Assembly: GCF_013415845.1 (NCBI RefSeq)
Contig: NZ_CP058907.1
Location: 4,588,001-4,652,000 of the forward strand
Direction of reading: 5' to 3'
Length of the DNA: 64,000 nt
Origin: Rhodopseudomonas palustris
GTDB taxonomy: Bacteria; Pseudomonadota; Alphaproteobacteria; Rhizobiales; Xanthobacteraceae
Of the stretch, positions 46,571-55,036 are shown one piece after another (the stretch's first letter is position 1; the number at the start of each line of letters is the position of its first letter). The notes beneath the pieces were generated by a model. It made no database searches. It was not told the DNA's origin and saw nothing but the letters and a program-made list of their open reading frames with translations. Made by a program: the position numbers and the translations under genes.

Positions 46571-47290
46571 TCAGGCCGCGGCGAGCGCGTCGAAGCGTTT
46601 CGGGTCCAGCACGCGTACCCCGTCCGGAACGATCACGATCAGTTTTTCCCGCTCCAACTTGGTGAAGGTGCGGCTTACGGTTTCGATCGTCAGGCCGAGG
46701 AAGTCGGCAATGTCCTGACGGCCCATCGGCAGGCTGACGGTTTTAGTGACGCCCTCCAGTCGGGCCAGACGATCACGCCAACCGACCAGGAAGGCAGCAA
46801 CCTTCTCTTCGGCCGAGCGGCGGCCGAGCAGCAACATCTGATCCTGGGCGAGGCTGAGTTCGCGGGTTGCGAAGTCGTTCATGCGGAGCAGCATCTGTGG
46901 GCGGTTTTCGATGAAGCGCAGGAACGGACCGCGGAAAAATTTGCAGACGGTGACGCCGCCGATAGAATCGGCCGAAAAGGAGTAGCGGTTACCCGGTGCC
47001 ATTCCGAGGAAATCGCCGGGAAGCGCAAAACCGATGATCTGGCGACGGCCATCGGGCAGCAGCTTGTACAGACGGGCGATCCCTTCGATCAGGCTGTAGA
47101 CCGAATCAGCGACTTCGTCCTCGGAGAACAGCGCTTCCTTCGGCCCATAGCGGACATGCTGGGCAAGACGTTCGAACTCTTCGTGGTCGGCAGGGCCGAG
47201 TTCGCCACAGATCGCCAGCCCACGCACCGCGCAGTGCGTCTCACAGCGAAATCCCTCGCAAGTCGTCGTCGGATAAGCGAGATGCGGCAT
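46571..47290 (-). CDS. aadR: Fnr-type oxygen-sensing regulator (AadR/FnrN)
   Basis: A 239-residue Crp/Fnr protein. N-terminal Cys11, Cys16, Cys20 and Cys28 with central Cys116 (VTVCKFF) can supply the four ligands of an oxygen-labile [4Fe-4S] cluster. The recognition helix FLGLTIETVSRTFTKLE has the Glu...Ser-Arg residues that read TTGAT-N4-ATCAA sites. In R. palustris this gene beside the K+ channel is AadR, needed for anaerobic aromatic degradation. A matching site at 47401 suggests self-regulation. Confidence 0.88.
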   Translation of the reverse strand: MPHLAYPTTTCEGFRCETHCAVRGLAICGELGPADHEEFERLAQHVRYGPKEALFSEDEVADSVYSLIEGIARLYKLLPDGRRQIIGFALPGDFLGMAPGNRYSFSADSIGGVTVCKFFRGPFLRFIENRPQMLLRMNDFATRELSLAQDQMLLLGRRSAEEKVAAFLVGWRDRLARLEGVTKTVSLPMGRQDIADFLGLTIETVSRTFTKLEREKLIVIVPDGVRVLDPKRFDALAAA

Positions 47291-47400
47291 CCATCACTCC
47301 ATGCGGTCGCCAGACTGAACTCTCCTGGCGCGCATCGCCGTCAACTGACCGCCCACTCTGCGCCAGAAGAGTTAATATGTCGGCAATTCGTCAAGGCAGC

Positions 47401-47414
47401 TTGACACAGATCAA
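47401..47414. promoter_or_regulatory. FixK/Fnr box between aadR and cytochrome c genes
   Basis: TTGACACAGATCAA, one half-site base off the TTGAT-N4-ATCAA consensus. Its centre is about 78 bases before the cytochrome c start and 117 before aadR, so it could activate either promoter at about -41.5. Confidence 0.75.
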
Positions 47415-47484
47415 GGTCATGCCACGACCGTCATGCATGGTGCAAGTCGTTGTTTGGCGACTTGTTTTTACCGACGGGCGGCTC

Positions 47485-47802
47485 ATGAGACGACTACTCG
47501 CCTGCGCGGCGATCCTGCTGATGATAGCGGGTCAAGCGGCCGCCGCGACTCCGTCGGAGCGCCGTGGACTTGGCTTTGCCAAATCGCACTGCGCGCGCTG
47601 CCACGCCATCGGCCGCAGCGGTAAAAGCCGGCTGCCACAAGCTCCGCCGTTCCGTACCCTGCACACCCGCTACCCGATCGAGACGCTGGCCGAAGCCTTT
47701 GCCGAAGGTATTTACACCGGCCACCCGCGGATGCCGGCGTTCGAGCTCGATCCGGACGAGATCAACGACCTTTTGTCGTACCTGAAGACCTTGGAGCGGT
47801 AA
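47485..47802 (+). CDS. Class I c-type cytochrome
   Basis: A 105-residue secreted protein: signal peptide MRRLLACAAILLMIAGQAAA, then heme motif CARCH (HCARCHAIG), Pro-rich loop, and distal Met in GHPRMPAFEL, ending DLLSYLKTLER. It is a monoheme periplasmic cytochrome c for electron transfer. A FixK/Fnr box upstream predicts induction at low oxygen. Its last 41 bases overlap the end of the convergent mlaD-like gene. Confidence 0.87.
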   Translation: MRRLLACAAILLMIAGQAAAATPSERRGLGFAKSHCARCHAIGRSGKSRLPQAPPFRTLHTRYPIETLAEAFAEGIYTGHPRMPAFELDPDEINDLLSYLKTLER

Positions 47803-48958
47803 TCGGTCGGCTGGTCGTCGCGGCCGGTTCGGCTTCGGCATGGCCGGACGCGAGCGCCTGCGCCGCCCAGGGCACCAGCTCCTTGGCGATGGTATCGAAT
47901 GACTTGTCGAACGCACTGACCGCCGCAGCCGGCTCCGGTTTGTCGAGCGGCGACGCTTGCTGAAACAGCCTCGCGGCAACCAGCTTGCCGTCCTTGTCGA
48001 TGATCTTGGCGCTGAATGCGATCTCGGCGCGAAGAGCATCACCCTCGCCGATTACCTGGAAACTCCTGATGTCGGTCAGCAACTGGTAGTCCGGCTGCAC
48101 GGCATCGTTCGGGCGCATCGGGGCGTGGGCGATGTCGTAATTCTCGAAGCTCTGGATCAGCTTTTCCTGCAGCATCTTCGGAAGGCTGTCGCTCCACTGC
48201 GCGCCGGCGAAGGCCGGGACCTCCAGCCCTGGCGCCAGCAACATCTTCTGGCTGTCGAACAGCACCACCGTATTGGATTCCGGAATGGTGAGCTGCCCCT
48301 TGAGCGGCGGCGACGGCGGCGGGAAGCCGGTCGCAGCCGACAGGTCGTACACTACCTTCTTCACCACCGGTTCGTTCGCACCGGTCATCCGTTCGACGCC
48401 GCCGAGGATGCCGTCGAGCTTTTCGGTCTTCCCCGCCAGCCACTCCGAGAACGTCTTGAAGTTCGCGATGGTATCCTTCAGCGGACCGGAGTTTTCGCCG
48501 AGCACGCTGTCGACCTTGCGCAGCGCCTCGCGGGCAGCCTGGGTCATGCTCATGCCGGCTCCCGGCTCGGCCACCAGCGTGGTGGCGATCGCCGAGCCGC
48601 TGAGCTGCTTGCCGCCTTCGAGCGCCACCACCGGCACCCCGGTCAGGCCCTGAAAGTCCAAGCCGACCTTGGTGTCCGGACGAACCGGCGTCGACGGCGC
48701 CACCGCAATGGTCGCATCGACCCGGCGCGGATCATCGGGCGCGAGCGCCAGCGCCGTGACCTCGCCGACGCGGATGCCGTTGAACAGCACGGCGGCTCCG
48801 ACCAGCAGCCCCGGCACCGGATCTCGGAATTGGACGTGGTAGCTGGTGCGCGCACCGACGCCCGAGGTGTTGTGCAGCCAGAACACGAAGCCGAACACCG
48901 CGAAGATCGCCGCAAGTACGAACGCACCGACGATCACGAAAGGAGCACGAGTTTCCAT
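47762..48958 (-). CDS. mlaD: MlaD/MCE protein fused to an ABC auxiliary lipoprotein domain
   Basis: A 398-residue protein. One N-terminal membrane helix is followed by an MCE/MlaD domain (YHVQFRDPVPGLLVGAAVLFNGIRVGEV, VGLDFQGLTGVPVVAL), a helical linker (about 130-200) and a C-terminal domain like the PqiC/DUF330 auxiliary component (NTVVLFDSQKMLLAPGLEVPAF, YQLLTDIRSFQVI). The two functions are normally separate genes. It is the periplasmic lipid-binding part of the Mla-type transporter whose ATPase and permease are just upstream. Confidence 0.85.
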   Translation of the reverse strand: METRAPFVIVGAFVLAAIFAVFGFVFWLHNTSGVGARTSYHVQFRDPVPGLLVGAAVLFNGIRVGEVTALALAPDDPRRVDATIAVAPSTPVRPDTKVGLDFQGLTGVPVVALEGGKQLSGSAIATTLVAEPGAGMSMTQAAREALRKVDSVLGENSGPLKDTIANFKTFSEWLAGKTEKLDGILGGVERMTGANEPVVKKVVYDLSAATGFPPPSPPLKGQLTIPESNTVVLFDSQKMLLAPGLEVPAFAGAQWSDSLPKMLQEKLIQSFENYDIAHAPMRPNDAVQPDYQLLTDIRSFQVIGEGDALRAEIAFSAKIIDKDGKLVAARLFQQASPLDKPEPAAAVSAFDKSFDTIAKELVPWAAQALASGHAEAEPAATTSRPITAPRSSGTTKGR

Positions 48959-48970
48959 GGGCGTGGCGTC

Positions 48971-49750
48971 CTAGTCCTGTCTGGGCTGGAGCATCGCCGA
49001 GCGCTTGCCGTGGAAATAGGCCCGCACCCAGGGATGTTCGGATTGCAGCAATTCGCGCATCGGCCCCACCGCCACGATCTTGCCGTCGGCCAGCGCTGCG
49101 ACGCGGTCGCAGACGACGTTGAGGCTGGCGAGATCGTGGGTGACCATGAACACGGTGAGCCCGAGCGTGGTTTGCAGGGTCTTGATCAGCTGATCGAAAT
49201 CACCGGCAGCGATCGGGTCGAGGCCGCTGGTCGGTTCGTCGAGAAACACGATAGAGGGATCGAGCGCCAGCGCGCGGGCCAGTGCCACACGTTTGGTCAT
49301 GCCGCCGGACAGTTGCGACGGGTACTTGTCCCAATCGTCCGGCGCGATACCGACCATCTCCAGCTTGGCGGTGGCGATCTCGTCCTGCAGCTTCTCCGAC
49401 ATGTCGAGCATCTCGCGCAGCGGGAACTGCACGTTCTGTCGGGCGGTGAGCGAAGAGAACAGCGCGCCCTGCTGAAACAGAATCCCCCAGGTCGCCGCCA
49501 CTGCCGCGCGCGCCCGGCCGAAGCCGCGCTCGGTGTCGTGGCCCATCACTTCGATGTGGCCGCTCTGCTTCGGGATCAACCCGATGATGGTGCGCATCAG
49601 CACCGACTTGCCGCCCCCCGAAGCGCCGACCAGTCCGAGGATCTCACCACGGCGGACATCGAGTGACAGGTGATTGAGCACGGTCTGCCGGCCGAATCCG
49701 ACCACAAGGTCGGCGACGCGGATGGCGTAGAGTTGAGCGAGTGCGTCCAT
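48971..49750 (-). CDS. mlaF: Mla-type ABC transporter ATP-binding protein
   Basis: A 259-residue ATPase: Walker A GASGGGKSVL, signature LSGGMTKRVALARAL, Walker B PSIVFLDEPTSGLDP, His-loop MVTHDLAS. The GMTKR signature is typical of MlaF. It powers lipid transport across the periplasm with the MlaE permease and MlaD. The start at 49750 is used; only two bases separate it from the permease gene, and 12 separate it from mlaD, so all three form one operon. Confidence 0.92.
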   Translation of the reverse strand: MDALAQLYAIRVADLVVGFGRQTVLNHLSLDVRRGEILGLVGASGGGKSVLMRTIIGLIPKQSGHIEVMGHDTERGFGRARAAVAATWGILFQQGALFSSLTARQNVQFPLREMLDMSEKLQDEIATAKLEMVGIAPDDWDKYPSQLSGGMTKRVALARALALDPSIVFLDEPTSGLDPIAAGDFDQLIKTLQTTLGLTVFMVTHDLASLNVVCDRVAALADGKIVAVGPMRELLQSEHPWVRAYFHGKRSAMLQPRQD

Positions 49751-49752
49751 CG

Positions 49753-50901
49753 CTACATCCCGATCGACGCGAAGAACACGGCGAACAATCCGTCCAGCAC
49801 GATCACCAGAAAGATCGACTTCACCACCGAGGTAGTGGTCTGCAGGCCGAGCGATTCGGCGCTGCCCTTGACCCGCAGGCCCTCGCTGCAGGCGACGATG
49901 CCGATCACCAGCGCCATGAACGGCGCCTTCCACATCCCGACCTCGAAGGAGTTCAGCGACACAGCTTCGTGCAGCCGGGCGATGAACACCGAGGGCTGCA
50001 TCCCGCCATAGAACCACGCCGTCAGCAGGCCGCCATACAACGCAGCCATCGACCCGACGAAGGCCAGGATCGGCAGCGCGATCACCAGTGCGATGATCCG
50101 CGGCAGGATCAGCACCTCGACCGGATCGAGCCCCATGGTCGAGAGCGCGTCGATTTCTTCGCGCATCTTCATCGAGCCTAGTTCGGCCGTATAGGCACTC
50201 CCCGACCGACCGGCGACCATGATCGCGACGATGAGCACACCGATTTCGCGCAGCACCAGGATGCCGACCATGTCGACCACATAAGATTCAGCACCGAACT
50301 TGCGGAAGTGGAAGATCCCCTGCTGGGCGATGATCGCTCCGATCAGGAAGGTGATCAGCACCATGATCGGGATCGCCTGCCAGCCGACCCTGTACACCTG
50401 GTAAGTCAATGAGGTCAGGCGCAGCGAGCGCGGCCGGCGCAGCACGCCGAGCAGCGCGGCGCCGAGCGCACCGAGCATTTCCAGAAACACCGCCATATCG
50501 GTGGTGGCGCTCCAGGCCGACCGCCCGATTTCGTCGAGCTTCGCGATGATCGGGTTGGGCTTGGGGTGCGGGGTCGGCCCACGTCGATTGAGCTGTCTGA
50601 CTTCGTCGATCAGCTCCGCGTAGCTCGTGGAAATGCCTTTGAACTGTGCGGTGCGACCAGCCTGTGCGGCACTACGCGACAGCTTTTCCAGCACCCAGGC
50701 GCCGATCGTGTCGATCTCGCCGATCTCGGCCATATCAATGGTCAGCGACTTTGCCGCCGCAATCTGCGGCGCAACGTCCTGCGACAGCTGCTCCATGAAC
50801 TTGCTGTTCGTCGCCGTCCAAGCCCCCTTGGGCTTGAGTTCCAGCGTATCGCCATCGGCCTTGGCATTCAGCACAGGCGCCAGACTCACGGCTGGTCCCA
50901 T
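49753..50901 (-). CDS. mlaE: MlaE-type permease with N-terminal STAS domain
   Basis: A 382-residue protein. The first ~100 residues form a STAS (MlaB-like) domain (LTIDMAEIGEIDTIGAWVLEKL). The rest is the MlaE permease with five or six helices (VDMVGILVLREIGVLIVAIMVAGRSGSAYTAELGSM region, GLDPVEVLILPRIIAL). MlaB and MlaE are separate proteins in E. coli but fused here. The FixK box at 50985 suggests low-oxygen expression. Start ATG 50901. Confidence 0.9.
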   Translation of the reverse strand: MGPAVSLAPVLNAKADGDTLELKPKGAWTATNSKFMEQLSQDVAPQIAAAKSLTIDMAEIGEIDTIGAWVLEKLSRSAAQAGRTAQFKGISTSYAELIDEVRQLNRRGPTPHPKPNPIIAKLDEIGRSAWSATTDMAVFLEMLGALGAALLGVLRRPRSLRLTSLTYQVYRVGWQAIPIMVLITFLIGAIIAQQGIFHFRKFGAESYVVDMVGILVLREIGVLIVAIMVAGRSGSAYTAELGSMKMREEIDALSTMGLDPVEVLILPRIIALVIALPILAFVGSMAALYGGLLTAWFYGGMQPSVFIARLHEAVSLNSFEVGMWKAPFMALVIGIVACSEGLRVKGSAESLGLQTTTSVVKSIFLVIVLDGLFAVFFASIGM

Positions 50902-50984
50902 CCGGTCTCGAAGGCCAGCATGCGCTGCTCCGTTTCGATTCGCGCCGATGCGCTGCAGCGCACAGTGTGCGTCGTGCACCGCGA

Positions 50985-50998
50985 TTGATGCAAATCAA
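50985..50998. promoter_or_regulatory. Perfect FixK/Fnr box, divergent mlaE / 51052 promoters
   Basis: TTGATGCAAATCAA is a perfect TTGAT-N4-ATCAA palindrome. At -41.5 it would place start sites near 50950 (mlaE operon) and 51033 (gene 51052), both at fitting distances from the ATGs. Confidence 0.88.
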
Positions 50999-51051
50999 TT
51001 ATGGCTCTTCTGCTCTGCGTCAGCATCGTGCGCAACGTCAGGAGCGAAACA

Positions 51052-51462
51052 ATGACCAAGGTTACGCCCTCCGCGATCCTCAACACCTCGTTGCCGGCGA
51101 GCTTCCGCCAGATCAGGCTCGAACTCGCACGCGAACCTGGACATCCTGAAGGCGAAGCGAACATTGCCTATGTGATCATTGCTCCGCTCGACGGCAACGA
51201 CCGGATCGACGCCGAAATCTGGAAGAAACACCGCGAAGCCTGCCGGGTGGCGCGGCAGCGGCCGCACCAGCCGGACAGCCTTGGTCATCTGGTGCACCGT
51301 CCAGGCGGATCATGGGCATTTCAATATGACAGTGCCGCGAAACTGCCCGACGAAGCAGGCTATCACTTCGCCGACGAACGTTTCGTGCAGGGTGAGTACG
51401 TGTCGCTGCGCGAGGAAGGCGACATGCACACCTTCCGTGTGGTCGCCGTCAGCCGGCTCTAG
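51052..51462 (+). CDS. Conserved protein of unknown function under a FixK/Fnr box
   Basis: A 136-residue soluble protein with AGGAGCGAAACA before the ATG. The segment FRQIRLELAREPGHPEGEAN is followed by YVIIAPLDGNDRIDAEIW, HREACRVAR, GGSWAFQYD and DEAGYHFADERFVQGEYVSLRE. No membrane segment. I do not recognise the family. The upstream ATG 51001 is rejected because the predicted transcript starts near 51033. Low-oxygen expression is inferred from the perfect box. Confidence 0.72.
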   Translation: MTKVTPSAILNTSLPASFRQIRLELAREPGHPEGEANIAYVIIAPLDGNDRIDAEIWKKHREACRVARQRPHQPDSLGHLVHRPGGSWAFQYDSAAKLPDEAGYHFADERFVQGEYVSLREEGDMHTFRVVAVSRL

Positions 51463-51490
51463 CAAGCACTAAACTAGGGCGACACTGTCG

Positions 51491-54214
51491 TCACGCCGAC
51501 CCGGCGGCGCGCGCGGCTTCCTCGGTCAGCGGTAACCGGACGTTAAGGATGTCTGGCTCGGACGCATCGGTTTTGGTTTCGAAGCCGAGATCGCGGCACA
51601 TCCGCAGCATCGCGGTGTTCTCGCGCAGCACCTGACCGCAGACATAGTGCAGACCTTCCGAGCGGGCGTATTCGATGATCAGTTTCATCAACGCCCAGCC
51701 GAGCCCTTTGCCCTTCAGGTCGGAGCGTAGCAGGATGGCGTATTCGCCGCTCTCGTAGATCGAGTCCGAGTGGATTCGGACCACGCCGAGCATCTCGCCG
51801 GTGATTTCGTCGAACGCCACGAATGCCATCGCGCGGGCGTAGTCGATCTGCGATAGCCGGGCGATGAAGGCGTGGCTGAACTCCTTCATCGCCGCGAAGA
51901 ACCGCAGCCGCAGATCCTCCGGCGTGACGTGCTTGAGGAATTCGTGGATCGCCGGCTCGTCGTCGGGACGGATCGGCCGTGCCAGCACGCGCCAACCATC
52001 CTTGACGGTGAGATGCCGCTCCCATTCGGTCGGATACGGCTTCACGGCAAAATGCGAATTGCCGAGGCCGGCGAATTTGCGCTCCGGCGCGCGCACCACG
52101 ACGCGGGCGTCGATCGCCACGACGCCGCTTTCATCGGCGAGCAGCGGGTTGACGTCGAGTTCGCGGATCTCCGGCAGGTCGGCCGCCATCTGCGACAGCT
52201 TCACCAGCGTCAGCGCCACGGCGCTCCGCTTCACCTCGGGTACGTCACGATACGCACAGAGCAGCTTGGAAACACGGGTGCGCGCGATCAGCGACTCGGC
52301 GAGCGGCAGGTCGAGCGGCGGAAGCGCCAGCGATCGGTCGTCGATCAGCTCGACGCCGGTGCCGCCCTGACCGAACGCGATCACCGGACCGAAAGTCGGA
52401 TCGTCAGCAATGCCGATGGTCAGCTCGCGCGCCTTTGGGCGCAGGATCATCGGCTGAACCATCACGCCTTCGAGCCGCGCATTGGGCCGCAGCTTGGCGG
52501 CACGCGCCATGATTTCGTTCACCGCAACGCGGACCGCTTCGACGCTGGTGAGATTGAGCACCACGCCGCCGATGTCGGATTTATGCGGGATGTCGCGCGA
52601 CAGCACCTTCACCACCACGGTGACGCCTTGCGACAGGAACGACGACGCCCAAGAAACTGCTTCCTCGGCATTGGTGGCCGCCAGCGTCGGGATCATCGGG
52701 ATCTGATAGGCCGCAAACAAACCGCTGATCTCCAGCGGATCGAGCCAAGTGCGGCCTTCGCGGAGCGCCTTCTCGACGATCGCGCGGGCCGTTTCGGTGT
52801 CCGGATCGAAATCCTTCGGCAGGCTGGGCGGAACTTCGGTGAGAAGCTGCACCGCCTCGCGATAGCGCACCATGTTCATAATGCTGCGAACCGCGTCGTC
52901 CTCGGTCGGATAGTTCGGAATCGAGGCGGCATCGAAGGCGTGTGTCACCGCCTCCTCTGCACCGACCCAGACCGCAAACACCGGCTTGAACGACGTGCGA
53001 CGAACGCGCTCCTCGCCGACCACACGGATCACTTCGCGGGCGATGTCCCGCGGCGAAGCCACCGCGGTTTGCACATTCATCACCAGGATCGCGTCATTGT
53101 CTGGATCGGCGAGCAGCATCGACAGCGTCGCCGAATAGCGCTCGGCGTCGGCATCACCGGTAATGTCGATCGGATTGAAGCCGGACCACGAGGTCGGCAG
53201 GATCGCGTCGAGCTTCTTGTGCAAATCGGCCGACAGCGTCGCGGGCTCACCGCCGAGCTCGACCAGGCGGTCGACCGCCAGAATGCCGATGCCTCCGCCG
53301 TTGGTGAGAATCGCGACCCGCTTGCCGCGCGGCGCGCTGACGCGGCCGAGCGTTTCGGCACAGTCGAACAGCTCGCGCAGATCGTACACCCGCAACATGC
53401 CGGCGCGGCGGAACGCGGCCTCATACACTGCATCGGCACCGGCGAACGCACCGGTGTGGGTCGCCGCCGCCTTCGCGCCGTGCGCCATGCGGCCCGACTT
53501 CACCACCACCACCGGCTTGACCCGCGCCGCTGCGCGCGCTGCCGACATGAACTTGCGGGCGTCGGTGACGGCTTCGATGTAGAGCAGGATCGCGCGGGTA
53601 TCGAGATCGGCCGCGTAGAAGTCGAGCATGTCGGCGATGTCGACGTCGAGCTGATCGCCGATCGAGACGATGCCGGAGAAGCCGATCTCCTTGACAGCCG
53701 CCCAATCCACCATGCCGGCAGCGATCGCACCCGACTGCGAGATCAGCGCCAGGTTGCCCCGCCGCGGCATATGGGCGGCAAAGCTGGCGTTGAGATTGAC
53801 GCCTGGAATCATGATGCCGAGACAGTTCGGCCCGATCAGCCGGATGCCCGATTTGCGCGCGGCGCGATTCGCCGCCTCCGCATAGGAGCCTTTGCCGCGC
53901 CCCATCTCCGAACTGATGATGATCGCGCCGGCAACGCCGAGTTCTCCGGCTTCGGCGACGACCTTGGCGACCGAGCGTGGCGGCGCCGTAATGACGATCA
54001 GATCCGGGACGAAGGAGAGTTCCGCGAGCGAGCCGACGGTCTTGAAGCCGCCGATCTCCGGGTAGCGCGGGTTGACGACTCCGATCTGCCCCTTAAATCC
54101 CGCCTCGCGCAAATTGGTAAGAACAGCGCGACCAAGAGAGGCCGGCCGCGGACTTGCGCCGACGACCGCCACGGCTCCGGGCGACAGCAGGGTGCTCAAT
54201 CGATAGGTCGACAT
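51491..54214 (-). CDS. Pat-like protein: NDP-forming acyl-CoA synthetase domain fused to a GNAT acetyltransferase
   Basis: A 907-residue fusion. The CoA-binding domain (AVVGASPRPASLGRAVLTNL) and succinyl-CoA-ligase-like and ATP-grasp domains fill about residues 1-710. A GNAT domain fills 740-900 (VRIHSDSIYESGEYAILLRS, GKGLGWALMKLIIEYA). This is the layout of Pat, the protein lysine acetyltransferase that inactivates acyl-CoA synthetases. The THTGAFAG motif keeps the His that is phosphorylated in active ADP-forming synthetases. ATG 54214 is chosen. Confidence 0.87.
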   Translation of the reverse strand: MSTYRLSTLLSPGAVAVVGASPRPASLGRAVLTNLREAGFKGQIGVVNPRYPEIGGFKTVGSLAELSFVPDLIVITAPPRSVAKVVAEAGELGVAGAIIISSEMGRGKGSYAEAANRAARKSGIRLIGPNCLGIMIPGVNLNASFAAHMPRRGNLALISQSGAIAAGMVDWAAVKEIGFSGIVSIGDQLDVDIADMLDFYAADLDTRAILLYIEAVTDARKFMSAARAAARVKPVVVVKSGRMAHGAKAAATHTGAFAGADAVYEAAFRRAGMLRVYDLRELFDCAETLGRVSAPRGKRVAILTNGGGIGILAVDRLVELGGEPATLSADLHKKLDAILPTSWSGFNPIDITGDADAERYSATLSMLLADPDNDAILVMNVQTAVASPRDIAREVIRVVGEERVRRTSFKPVFAVWVGAEEAVTHAFDAASIPNYPTEDDAVRSIMNMVRYREAVQLLTEVPPSLPKDFDPDTETARAIVEKALREGRTWLDPLEISGLFAAYQIPMIPTLAATNAEEAVSWASSFLSQGVTVVVKVLSRDIPHKSDIGGVVLNLTSVEAVRVAVNEIMARAAKLRPNARLEGVMVQPMILRPKARELTIGIADDPTFGPVIAFGQGGTGVELIDDRSLALPPLDLPLAESLIARTRVSKLLCAYRDVPEVKRSAVALTLVKLSQMAADLPEIRELDVNPLLADESGVVAIDARVVVRAPERKFAGLGNSHFAVKPYPTEWERHLTVKDGWRVLARPIRPDDEPAIHEFLKHVTPEDLRLRFFAAMKEFSHAFIARLSQIDYARAMAFVAFDEITGEMLGVVRIHSDSIYESGEYAILLRSDLKGKGLGWALMKLIIEYARSEGLHYVCGQVLRENTAMLRMCRDLGFETKTDASEPDILNVRLPLTEEAARAAGSA

Positions 54215-54353
54215 CTCACCTCGACACCGGACGACCGGCCGCGAACGGCAACCGTCGCACGATCCGGAATCTGCGCGGGAAATGTGTACGACAGTTGCTG
54301 CAACAAGCCAATGTCGGGCTGGCGCGACGGAGGGACGCGTACTGCTCGCGCAG

Positions 54354-54794
54354 TTAGCGTACCTTGGTGAAGGTCGCCAGCGCCTTGATGACGTCCTCGC
54401 GCGAGATGATACCATCCAGCTTGCGATCGGCGTCCAACACCGGGATGCTGCGGGTCTGATGTTCGACCATCAACTGCAGCACCCGGGTGAGCTTGGTATC
54501 GGAGTGCACGTAGAGGAAATCCCCCGACATGATGTCGCCGACGCTGCGATTCATCAGGTCGTCGTAGTGCGGCAGCATCTGGGTCGGGTGGAACGCGAAA
54601 CAACTCAAGAAATCGTACTTTGTCACCATGCCGATGACACGCTGATCCTCCACCACCGGATAGGCGTTGAAGTCGTCGTGTTCAAATTTGTCCTCCAACT
54701 CGCGCATGGTCAGTTCGCGCGACACGGATTTCACCGCTCGCGTCATATGTTCGGCAACGGTTGCCTCTAGAAACTTGTACAAGACCGGACCCAA
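54354..54794 (-). CDS. Two-CBS-domain protein
   Basis: A 146-residue protein with a CBS pair (VAEHMTRAVKSVSRELTMRE, YPVVEDQRVIGMVT; VGDIMSGDFLYVHSDTKLTRV, SIPVLDADRKLDGIISREDVIKAL). CBS pairs bind adenine nucleotides or similar ligands to regulate partners. The start is probably TTG 54794 or a nearby codon; the first ATG is at residue 17 and would cut into the domain. A FixK-type site lies 100 bases upstream, suggesting microaerobic control. Confidence 0.85.
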   Translation of the reverse strand: MGPVLYKFLEATVAEHMTRAVKSVSRELTMRELEDKFEHDDFNAYPVVEDQRVIGMVTKYDFLSCFAFHPTQMLPHYDDLMNRSVGDIMSGDFLYVHSDTKLTRVLQLMVEHQTRSIPVLDADRKLDGIISREDVIKALATFTKVR

Positions 54795-54890
54795 TCACTC
54801 GGAATTTTCGCCAACGATCTGTGGCGACCCAATGGCGGCCCTGCTAATCGTCGTTGGTGTGCAAATTGACCGCAGCTTTGACGAATTGAA

Positions 54891-54904
54891 TTGATCAAGG
54901 TCAA
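54891..54904. promoter_or_regulatory. FixK/Fnr box, divergent CBS / kinase-like promoters
   Basis: TTGATCAAGGTCAA: the left half-site is perfect and the right half-site has one change. At -41.5 it would give start sites near 54856 (CBS gene) and 54939 (gene 55037). Confidence 0.68.
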
Positions 54905-55036
54905 ACCACAGGCAATTCGGGGCGCCGCTTGTTTTTCCTACAACAATGCTCATGATTTGCCCGTCCGGATTGCGCAATCGGGATGCAACATGATCCATCC
55001 TCGGACAGTTCCGTAGCCGCCTAAGTAGTAGTCCCG

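Noticed and set aside
51872..54370. 832-residue plus-strand frame
   Set aside because: Antisense to the Pat-like gene; Arg/His-rich shadow translation without domains.
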